Assembly (NCBI GenBank): GCA_016840165.1
Contig: JAEOSU010000063.1
Span: forward strand, 1-40,240
Direction of reading: 5' to 3'
Length of the DNA stretch: 40,240 nucleotides
DNA from: Promethearchaeota archaeon
GTDB taxonomy: Archaea > Asgardarchaeota > Lokiarchaeia > Sigyniarchaeales > SOKP01
Program-made: the position numbers and the translations under genes
Notes under the pieces: model-generated
What the model saw: the letters and a program-made list of their open reading frames with translations, nothing else
Database searches by the model: none
Told to the model about the DNA's origin: nothing
Shown here: in pieces, positions 33,755-40,240 of the stretch
Layout: every line of letters starts with the position of its first letter
Numbering within the stretch: the stretch's first letter is position 1

Positions 33755-34381
33755 TTATTTCCTATCGTGCTGCATTTCCCACATAGGCAGTTGTAATGAT
33801 GGAACCATAATTTTTTTTAATACTTTAAAACCTAGTCTTTCATAAAGCTTAACATTTCGTTCGGTTTCGGTTTCTAAGTAAATAGGAATCACAGGAGGGA
33901 GATTAGATTGCATACTATTAATTAAATGAGTTCCAATCCCTTTTCCTTGACTCTCGGGTGCCACTCCTATTACATAGAGATAAAGATAGGTCCCTTTCAT
34001 GTTAGTTTCGCGGTCTTCAGTGATAATTTCAAAGACTTCCTGAATAAGTTTTCCAATTTTACTTCCCAGTTTCATAGCACTCCATAGGGCTCCACTCATT
34101 AAGAAGCGAAAGAAAGTGGACTTAATATAATCAGAAGGTAACCATGCTGCAATTCCTTCTAAGTTGGGAGATGAGGCTAATACTACCCCATATTTAAGAC
34201 TATATTTGAGAGGTACTCCAAAAACTAACGAGAATTTATCAGGATCATCTTTTAGAATCGCTTTCCATATTGGATCTTCCTGAAATGCTAAACCTAATAC
34301 TTCACATGCCCTGGAATAGTCTTTAGAAGTTAAGCGATAAAGATCTGGAATAGTTGGAATAATTAATTTGTTTTTTTTCAT
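33755..34381 (-). CDS. GNAT-family N-acetyltransferase
   Basis: Acetyl-CoA-dependent acetyltransferase, about 208 aa. The acetyl-CoA loop is visible as IGVAPESQGKGIGTHLI (Q/RxxGxG/A), preceded by the TYLYLYVIGV strand and followed by LETETERNVKLYERLGFKVL, the usual C-terminal motif. The N-terminal part (FQEDPIWKAIL) matches GNATs acting on small molecules. I chose the ATG at 34381; a TTG at 34396 would add five residues. It is divergent from the EutA-like gene. Substrate unknown. Confidence 0.88.
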   Translation of the reverse strand: MKKNKLIIPTIPDLYRLTSKDYSRACEVLGLAFQEDPIWKAILKDDPDKFSLVFGVPLKYSLKYGVVLASSPNLEGIAAWLPSDYIKSTFFRFLMSGALWSAMKLGSKIGKLIQEVFEIITEDRETNMKGTYLYLYVIGVAPESQGKGIGTHLINSMQSNLPPVIPIYLETETERNVKLYERLGFKVLKKIMVPSLQLPMWEMQHDRK

Positions 34382-34553
34382 AATTAATTTCCCCAAATTT
34401 TTAGGAAATTAAAACTCTACTTATTTTGAATTGTTAATATTCAAGCCATTTAGTCAACTGCAAAATAAAATCAATCAAGTCTTTATTTATTGATAGTTTT
34501 TTAGGTATTAACAATATTATAAAAGATTTTTTAACTCGTTCGGTTGATTAAGA

Positions 34554-36590
34554 ATGGTAAAAATAGAAGATATTCAGATTAACATCGATTCGCAAAAACA
34601 GGCTCAAGGATATTATGTAAAAGTAATTCTAGAAACAAATGGCAACCCAGAAGCAGAATCTTTAGGCGAAAAATTTATGCAACAATATGAAAAATTGCTT
34701 AAAGAACACGAAGAAGAAGATATTTACGATCTCCATCGATATTATCGTCTAATAATTGAGTTTAAACCTGCCTTGTTGACGATTTTGAAACCAGGTAAGG
34801 AATTTGATATGATTTGCGATATGGCTGTAAAGAGCTTTAATGGTCCTTTAGATAGGATTAGAAAGCAAATTGAAGAAAATAGACTTACTCCAACAATGAA
34901 GGGCCCTGTTATGCCAGGGAGTAGTAAAACGATGGATTTAAAGTATCTATGTACTGTTTGTAACCAGACTTTTGATATTCCCCCTGAAGTAAAAGAAAAA
35001 TTGTTGGACAGTGATGAAACCCAAAAACTTCCAAAACACTGCGAAAAAGAAATGATTCTTAAGATTGTAAGGACTCAAGAAAGAGAGAAAACAAAAGAAC
35101 CTGAACCGAAACTCAAGATCCTTTCTGCTGAGGTGTTGATGAGTCATGTAGATTCTGAAGAAGCAAAGACAGAATACTTAAAGCTATTAAGCGTAGGAAT
35201 AGATGTTGGTTCCTCCACGTCTCATCTTGTGTTCTCGCGCCTTACTCTGAAAAGGGAGTTGAGTTTTTTTAACATGTCAAATCGGTTTAATCTTCATAAT
35301 CGAGAAATAATATACGAAGGAAATATAATTTTTACTCCTTTAATTGATCGGAATACAATCGATATTGAAGCCGTTGTAAAGTTTTTTGAAGAGGAATATC
35401 AGAAAGCAGGTATTACCCCTGAAATGGTTGATACAGGTGCGGTAATCGTTACCGGTGAAACAGCTAAAAAGCAAAATGCTTTAGAGATTGTAAATCGGCT
35501 GTCTTCTGAGTCTGGAAAGTTTGTAAGCGCTTCAGCGGGTCCTAACTTTGAATCAGTTCTGGGAGCAATGGGAAGTGGGATCGTTGAACTGTCTAAACAG
35601 AAACAAAATACAATATTAAACGTGGATATCGGAGGAGGTACAAGTAATCTCGCAATCTCATCAAATGGAGAAATTGTTACTACTTCCTGTATCAACATTG
35701 GAGGCCGATTACTTGGAATTGATGAAAATTTTAAGATCTGGAGAATAGATCCTCCAACTGAAATTGTTATGAATCAGTTGAAGATGAATTATGAGATTGG
35801 TGATATTATAACTGAAGATGATGTTAGGAAGATAGCACATGAATATGCGAATTCTCTATTTGAGGTGATGAGAGGTCCAGCAACCAGTAAGCTTGCATCA
35901 GAATTAATGATGACCGATGATTTAGATTACTCTATCTCAATCGATGAAGTATCTTTTTCGGGTGGAGTTGCAGAAATGATTTATGGTCAAATATCCGAGA
36001 CTTATAAAGATATTGGCAATTACATAGCCGAAGAAATTAAAAATCTAATGAGACAATTTAATGTGCCATTAATTGAACCTGAAAATAAAATAAGGGCAAC
36101 AGTGATAGGAGCTGGAGCTTTCTCTCTCTCAGTATCTGGTTCCACTTGTTATTACGATGAGAACATAGATTTACCCCTTGTGAATGTACCAGTGGTACCT
36201 GCTAAGATAAATCCAAGGGAGAAAAATCTAAAAAGTAAAGTGAAACAAGCTCTTAAGAACTTTAATCTAAAAGAAGGTGAAGATATTTTTGCCTTATATT
36301 TCAAAGACTTAATTCACCAGAATGATTTAGAGATACTTGCTAAAGAAATTGAAAGAGCTCTTCCAGATTCAGTGGCAAATAATAAAATAATTATGATCAT
36401 TCTTAAATTAGATGGAGCAAAAATACTCGGAATAACTATCAGAGATAACACGTCAATAAAACAAAATCTTTTTTGTTTAGATGAATTAGATTTAGAAGCG
36501 GGAGATTGGATTGATATAGGTGCTCCTCTAAAAGATGGTTCAGTATTCCCGGTTACGATTAAAAGCTTGGTATTTAATAAAGAAATTTAA
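34554..36590 (+). CDS. eutA: EutA-like reactivating chaperone with N-terminal zinc-ribbon extension
   Basis: Residues 211-678 match EutA, the actin-fold ATPase that reactivates B12-dependent ethanolamine ammonia-lyase. Seen are GIDVGSSTSHLVFSRL (phosphate 1, from 214), TGAVIVTGETAKKQNA, SASAGPNFESVLGAMGSG, VDIGGGTSNLAISSNG (phosphate 2) and INIGGRLL. The first 210 residues are extra. They start with a beta-alpha segment, followed by YLCTVCNQTFDIPPEV and KHCEKEM, which fit a zinc ribbon (C133, C136, H162/C163). Typical EutA is about 470 aa, so this is 200 residues longer. No eutB or eutC lies in the window. It could serve a lyase elsewhere or another B12 enzyme. It has its own promoter and is divergent from the GNAT gene. 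Confidence 0.85.
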   Translation: MVKIEDIQINIDSQKQAQGYYVKVILETNGNPEAESLGEKFMQQYEKLLKEHEEEDIYDLHRYYRLIIEFKPALLTILKPGKEFDMICDMAVKSFNGPLDRIRKQIEENRLTPTMKGPVMPGSSKTMDLKYLCTVCNQTFDIPPEVKEKLLDSDETQKLPKHCEKEMILKIVRTQEREKTKEPEPKLKILSAEVLMSHVDSEEAKTEYLKLLSVGIDVGSSTSHLVFSRLTLKRELSFFNMSNRFNLHNREIIYEGNIIFTPLIDRNTIDIEAVVKFFEEEYQKAGITPEMVDTGAVIVTGETAKKQNALEIVNRLSSESGKFVSASAGPNFESVLGAMGSGIVELSKQKQNTILNVDIGGGTSNLAISSNGEIVTTSCINIGGRLLGIDENFKIWRIDPPTEIVMNQLKMNYEIGDIITEDDVRKIAHEYANSLFEVMRGPATSKLASELMMTDDLDYSISIDEVSFSGGVAEMIYGQISETYKDIGNYIAEEIKNLMRQFNVPLIEPENKIRATVIGAGAFSLSVSGSTCYYDENIDLPLVNVPVVPAKINPREKNLKSKVKQALKNFNLKEGEDIFALYFKDLIHQNDLEILAKEIERALPDSVANNKIIMIILKLDGAKILGITIRDNTSIKQNLFCLDELDLEAGDWIDIGAPLKDGSVFPVTIKSLVFNKEI

Positions 36591-36606
36591 AATTTTATAT
36601 TCTCTA

Positions 36607-36963
36607 TTAATCAGGGAAACATCGATTAATTTTCACTAATGCATGTTTTAAGTATTGCTTCATATAAAATCGCTCACTTGTGCAGTATTCTAGTTTCTGG
36701 TCATTAGTTAGGTCATCACAACGTTCTAAGACTTCATGGATATCACTGATAAGAGTTAAATATTCTTTTTTAGCAATCTCGCATTCATCTATTACTAAAT
36801 CATGAATTAGTTGAGGAGGTAGATTAGGCTCCGCTATTGAAACCTCTCCTTTTTCTAACTTAGAATGCGCTTCTAAAGAACTTATTTCTTCAGGAAGATT
36901 GTCTATTTCTCTGTTATTTGTAAAACCTTTAGAAATGAAGAACCATCTCGGAGAAGATTCAAT
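36607..36963 (-). CDS. hypothetical 118-residue protein lacking a standard start codon
   Basis: The minus strand is open for 118 codons between a TAA at 36964-36966 and the TAA at 36607-36609, with no early ATG, GTG or TTG. The first codon is ATT (protein opens IESSPRWFFISKGF). The translation looks coding: an acidic linker (LEKGEVSIAEPNLPP), then helices rich in Glu/Lys with several Cys (VIDECEIAKKEYL, HEVLERCDDLTNDQKLEYC, YLKHALVKINRCF). A TATA-like element 29 nt upstream would place the transcript start at or next to the ATT, giving a leaderless mRNA. It could be an ATT start, a mutated start, or a decayed gene. Family not recognised. It converges with the EutA-like gene, with 16 bp between. 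Confidence 0.5.
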   Translation of the reverse strand: MESSPRWFFISKGFTNNREIDNLPEEISSLEAHSKLEKGEVSIAEPNLPPQLIHDLVIDECEIAKKEYLTLISDIHEVLERCDDLTNDQKLEYCTSERFYMKQYLKHALVKINRCFPD

Positions 36964-36985
36964 TTAATGAAATTATGAGGATAAT

Positions 36986-36998
36986 AGTATTTAAAAAG
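36986..36998 (-). promoter_or_regulatory. TATA-like element upstream of the ATT-start frame
   Basis: The minus strand reads CTTTTTAAATACT, centred about 29 nt before the ATT at 36963, close to the archaeal TATA-to-start distance. The remaining 280 bp up to the NTF2-like gene hold only a short perfect palindrome (TTTACTT-T-AAGTAAA at 37030-37044) and AT-rich sequence. Confidence 0.35.
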
Positions 36999-37277
36999 AA
37001 AGAGCCGTGAAGTTTAGTATATTTAGAAATTTACTTTAAGTAAAGTAGAAAAAAAGATTTTCCATTTATCTGTGGATTCCATGTTATACGTGCTGCTTTA
37101 AGAGAAAATTTTAGAAAGACTGGAAAAGAAATGCACTTAAAAACCCTTCATCAATAATAATAACTAACTTTAGTAAAATCTATGACTTAAAAATTATTAA
37201 TGAATTTTATTTATTTAATCCAAATTTTTATCTTATATTAGAAATTACTGTAAAAAATTAAACTTGGGAAAATATTC

Positions 37278-37718
37278 ATGAGCTTTAGAATTGAGAGTAA
37301 AGAACAATTTGTCGAATTATGGACTAATATCTATAACACCGAAGGTAAATCTGATTGGTCTCATATCCTCCCATATTATGATGATAAGATATATTTTCGC
37401 GACTCTATTCAAGAAATCCGAGGTATAAAAGAATTTAAAGCTATGACTGTACGATTAGGTGAGCGATCTAAAGATTTAAGAATGAAAATAGTCAATATTG
37501 TTTTTGAAGGGAATATTATATTTTTTGAATGGGAGATGGGGTTAAGTTTTAAGAAAACACCTGACTCGAAGATATTCGGGGCAAGTCGACTGATATTGAA
37601 TGATAATGGAAAAATCATAGATCAAAGGGATTATTATGATCTCTGGGGTGATATTCTCGATAACATTCCAGGTTTAGGTAAAGGGTATCGAAAGTTCATG
37701 AGGAAAGTGTTCGGGTGA
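37278..37718 (+). CDS. NTF2/SnoaL-like fold protein
   Basis: A 146-residue protein of the nuclear transport factor 2/SnoaL superfamily, a cone-shaped alpha+beta fold used by small isomerases, cyclases and accessory proteins. The N-terminal helix (ESKEQFVELWTNIY), the YYDDKIYFRDSIQEIRGIKEFKAM segment in the middle, and the strands IFFEWEMGLSF, SRLILNDNGKIIDQRDYYD give the family pattern. The C-terminus is GKGYRKFMRKVFG. First gene of a unit with the SDR (6 bp later) and FAD oxidoreductase. It may bind or isomerise the small hydrophobic substrate of that pathway. Catalytic residues cannot be assigned. Confidence 0.8.
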   Translation: MSFRIESKEQFVELWTNIYNTEGKSDWSHILPYYDDKIYFRDSIQEIRGIKEFKAMTVRLGERSKDLRMKIVNIVFEGNIIFFEWEMGLSFKKTPDSKIFGASRLILNDNGKIIDQRDYYDLWGDILDNIPGLGKGYRKFMRKVFG

Positions 37719-37724
37719 TTATTC

Positions 37725-38660
37725 TTGAATAGAATCAAATACTTGGGACGGTATAGGGTATCCAATATCATGGCAATGCTCCGCAATAGCAATGCAGAGC
37801 CATTGGAATGCCAAGAAGATTTTAAAGGACATTTAGTTGCGATAACTGGAGCAACATCTGGAATTGGATATGTCACTGCAAGAGAATATGCTTCACACGG
37901 AGCGAACCTGTTAGTCATCAACCGAAACAAGGAAAAAACCTTAAATTTATGCGATGAAATTAAACGGGAATTTGGAGTTGAATGCAAATACAAGCTCGCA
38001 GATTTTGCTCACATTTCCGAGGTGAAGAAAGTTGGTAAAGAACTTGCAAATTCCGATCTGAATATCGATGTGATCATACATAACGCAGGTGTATATTTGC
38101 CTGAGAGAACGCTCTCTGATGATGGTCTTGAGATGGTTTTCCAGGTAGACCATCTTAGCTCCTTTATCTTAAATTTCATTTTGAAGGATAAACTTAAAGC
38201 CCAGCAAAAATGCAGGATTATATTAGTGAACTCTGAGGGCCACCGCTTTGCCATCCTTGGTTTGAAATTAGATGATCTCACCTGGCAGAAGCGAAGTTAT
38301 TCGGGACTCAAAAGCTATGGATCTGCAAAAACTGCCCAACTTCTTACAATGATCAAATTTAATGATTACTTCCGAAATAGTGGCGTGACGATTAACGCAA
38401 TGCATCCTGGCAATGTAAAAACCAATATGGGAGAAGAAAGTACTGGATTATTCCAGAGGGTTTTCATCGAACCCTCTTATAGATCGCCAGAGATATCTGC
38501 AAAAGCCTTATACTATCTCGGGATCTCTAAGGATATTGAAGGTGTTAGTGGTAAATTTTTTAACCTCACTTACGAAGAAGAGCCCGCACCTCCTGCCTTG
38601 GACCGAAAAGTCGCAGAAAAGATATGGGATTTAAGTATAAAATTAGGCAGATTAGCATGA
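37725..38660 (+). CDS. short-chain dehydrogenase/reductase
   Basis: Classical SDR of the retinol dehydrogenase/WWOX-like type, 311 aa, TTG start 6 bp after the previous stop. The cofactor motif is TGATSGIG (41-48), then NAG at 120-122, catalytic Ser170 (LVNSEG) and Tyr198/Lys202 in YGSAK. INRNKEK after strand 2 suggests NADP(H) preference through the Arg. HPGNVKTNM follows as in retinol dehydrogenases. It overlaps the FAD oxidoreductase gene by 4 bp (ATGA), so the two are translationally coupled. The substrate is likely a hydrophobic alcohol or ketone; this is inference from the family. Confidence 0.92.
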   Translation: MNRIKYLGRYRVSNIMAMLRNSNAEPLECQEDFKGHLVAITGATSGIGYVTAREYASHGANLLVINRNKEKTLNLCDEIKREFGVECKYKLADFAHISEVKKVGKELANSDLNIDVIIHNAGVYLPERTLSDDGLEMVFQVDHLSSFILNFILKDKLKAQQKCRIILVNSEGHRFAILGLKLDDLTWQKRSYSGLKSYGSAKTAQLLTMIKFNDYFRNSGVTINAMHPGNVKTNMGEESTGLFQRVFIEPSYRSPEISAKALYYLGISKDIEGVSGKFFNLTYEEEPAPPALDRKVAEKIWDLSIKLGRLA

Positions 38661-40240
38661 CGACTATAAGCCATGAAATAATTATTGTAGGAGCGGGGAT
38701 GGCAGGATTAACCGCTGCTGCCTACTTATCTAGGGCGGGACACGATGTTCTTTTAATTGAAAAGAACGAAACTTGTGGTGGCTTGCTAACTTCAATCCAT
38801 AAAGATGGTTTTGTTTTTGACACTGGTCCTAGGTCCATTGAAAATTCAGGAGCCGTGCAACCCTTGTTAAATGGCCTTGGAATTTCACTTGAACTACTTA
38901 AAAGTCCGGTTTCGATCGGTATTGAGAATGAAGTTTTACACTTCACGTCAAGCGAGAGTATATATGAATATAAGTCCCTATTAGAAAAGCTCTATCCCGA
39001 TAACAAAGAGGAGATTGCTCAAATTTTCTTGCTAATTGAAAAAGTCTTGAAAGATGCGGCCATTTTAAATGAGATTGATAATCCGATTTTCAGAAACATG
39101 AAAAAGGAATTAGGTTATCTTCTTAAGGAACTTCTTCCGTATTTAGGCAAGTTCCTTCTTGCTATTCGCCGAATAAATCGAAGGCAGGATCCGGTTGTAG
39201 ATACTTTAAAAAAAATGACCTCAAACCAATCACTCATCGATATTATATCACAACATTTCTTCAAGAAGACGCCTACTTTTTTTGCCCTAGGATATTTTCA
39301 CACATACCTTGATTATTTTTATCCAAGGGGGGGTACAGGTAAAATTCCAAAAGCTGTCACGCAAAAAATCATTGAATGGGGAGGATCAATTTTATATAAT
39401 ACAGAAGTACATGAGATCATTCCCTCTGAAAGAAAATTAACTGATATCGATGGAAACACATTTTTCTATGAAAATCTTATTTGGTGCGCGGATTTGAAAT
39501 CTTTATATCGATTTGCTGAATTCCGTGATTTAGAGGAAAAAGTTTCTCGTAAAATATCAATTCAAAAAGAGAAATTGCTTTCGAATCGAGGCGGAGATTC
39601 AGTCTTTTCTTTATTCTTAGGGGTAAACGAACCTCTTGAGAAATTTCAATCGATTTCAAACGGACATTTTTTTTACACTCCATCAAAAAAAGGTTTAGGA
39701 GAAGAAACTTGGAGTAGATTAAGAAAAATTATTGATGATTTCGAATCAACTCCCAAAGAAGCCATTATACATTGGTTAGACCAATATTGTCAATTCAATA
39801 CATATGAAATTTCCATTCCAGGGCTTAGAGATCCCACCTTAGCTCCAAAAGGAAAGACTGGATTAATAGTGAGCATTCTCTTTGAATATGATCTAATGAA
39901 AAAGGTCCAAGAGGGAGGATGGTATGAAGAATTCAAAATAGAAGTCGAGAATCGCATAATAGAGGTATTATCAAAATCCATATATCCAAAACTCAAGGAT
40001 AAGATTCTCTTTCGTTTTTCTCTTACACCCGTCAGCATTTCAAACAGAGTAGGAAGCTCTGAAGGAGCAATAACAGGTTGGACGTTTGAAAATCCTATCC
40101 CAGTGGTTCAAACTATTCTTAAAATGACTAAATCTGTGAAAAATCCTATTCCAAATATACTCCAAGCTGGTCAATGGGTATATAGTCCTTCTGGAATACC
40201 CATTGCGATCCTTACAGGATTGGCAGCTGCCAAGAATTTA
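38657..40240 (+). CDS. FAD-dependent oxidoreductase, phytoene desaturase/amine oxidase-like (3' partial)
   Basis: The ATG at 38657 overlaps the SDR stop (ATGA). The frame is open to the right edge, giving 528 residues with no stop. The N-terminus is the dinucleotide-binding motif IIIVGAGMAGLTAAAYLS (GxGxxG at 12-17), followed by LLIEKNETCGG and DTGPRSIENSG. The middle contains YPRGGTGKIPKAV, a motif of carotenoid desaturase/isomerase-like (CrtI/CrtISO) flavoenzymes. The end reads ILQAGQWVYSPSGIP followed by AILTGLAAAKNL, the usual C-terminal FAD contact, so only a few residues are missing. It probably dehydrogenates or isomerises a hydrophobic substrate. Completes the NTF2/SDR/FAD unit. Confidence 0.9.
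   Translation, partial: MTTISHEIIIVGAGMAGLTAAAYLSRAGHDVLLIEKNETCGGLLTSIHKDGFVFDTGPRSIENSGAVQPLLNGLGISLELLKSPVSIGIENEVLHFTSSESIYEYKSLLEKLYPDNKEEIAQIFLLIEKVLKDAAILNEIDNPIFRNMKKELGYLLKELLPYLGKFLLAIRRINRRQDPVVDTLKKMTSNQSLIDIISQHFFKKTPTFFALGYFHTYLDYFYPRGGTGKIPKAVTQKIIEWGGSILYNTEVHEIIPSERKLTDIDGNTFFYENLIWCADLKSLYRFAEFRDLEEKVSRKISIQKEKLLSNRGGDSVFSLFLGVNEPLEKFQSISNGHFFYTPSKKGLGEETWSRLRKIIDDFESTPKEAIIHWLDQYCQFNTYEISIPGLRDPTLAPKGKTGLIVSILFEYDLMKKVQEGGWYEEFKIEVENRIIEVLSKSIYPKLKDKILFRFSLTPVSISNRVGSSEGAITGWTFENPIPVVQTILKMTKSVKNPIPNILQAGQWVYSPSGIPIAILTGLAAAKNL

Noticed and set aside
37634..38281. Several minus-strand frames over the NTF2-like and SDR genes
   Set aside because: They overlap one another and the genes opposite have complete motifs; shadows.

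Overview
The window looks like chromosomal DNA of an AT-rich archaeon, most likely an Asgard (Lokiarchaeia-like) lineage. Clearly archaeal genes include a minimal histone, Hef-type helicase, proteasome beta subunit, ribosomal protein S8e, SRP19, an archaeal-type GluRS and a tRNA with a bulge-helix-bulge intron. The Asgard placement is an inference from the eukaryote-flavoured content: a coatomer/adaptin-ear-like protein, a JAMM peptidase beside the proteasome gene, and a giant coiled-coil protein with prenyltransferase-type repeats and winged helices. I see no insertion sequence, phage, CRISPR or plasmid signature.

Layout. 1-4015: the 3' part of a giant coiled-coil protein with a C-terminal membrane hairpin, open at the left edge. 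4035-9250, minus strand: Hef-like helicase, metallo-beta-lactamase-fold hydrolase, B12-binding radical SAM protein. 9528-10619, plus: two small membrane proteins and a 62-residue protein resembling a histidine-kinase H-box. 10717-12399, minus: histone and the coatomer-ear-like protein. 12525-15706: an information-processing and protein-turnover block (DUF4443 regulator, JAMM peptidase, proteasome beta, S8e, HypA, SRP19), then tRNA-Pro(GGG) at 15894. 16141-22468: two membrane proteins, aldo-keto reductase, MtxX-like protein, CPBP protease, GluRS and a stand-alone RAM domain. 22517-22627: tRNA-Arg(GCG) with a 36-nt intron at a non-canonical site. 22650-26629: HAD hydrolase, an unknown basic protein, sugar-phosphate nucleotidylyltransferase and amidase. 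26813-28820: exported, membrane-anchored proteins, one interrupted by an in-frame TGA. 29342-32420, read leftwards: a compact cluster of extended SDR, SCP2-like protein, aldehyde dehydrogenase and second SCP2-like protein. 32583-34381: methyltransferase, membrane protein and GNAT. 34554-36590: an EutA-like chaperone with an added zinc-ribbon N-terminus. 36607-36963: a minus-strand frame with no ordinary start codon. 37278-40240: NTF2-like, SDR and FAD oxidoreductase operon, open at the right edge.

How the genes may work together. The SDR/SCP2/ALDH/SCP2 cluster has the parts expected for oxidising a hydrophobic alcohol through an aldehyde to an acid with dedicated lipid carriers. The terminal NTF2/SDR/FAD operon looks like a second small redox pathway acting on a lipid or isoprenoid. 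The JAMM peptidase and proteasome beta gene converge 14 bp apart. EutA normally reactivates ethanolamine ammonia-lyase, but no lyase gene is visible here. All assignments were made by reading motifs; no database search was run.
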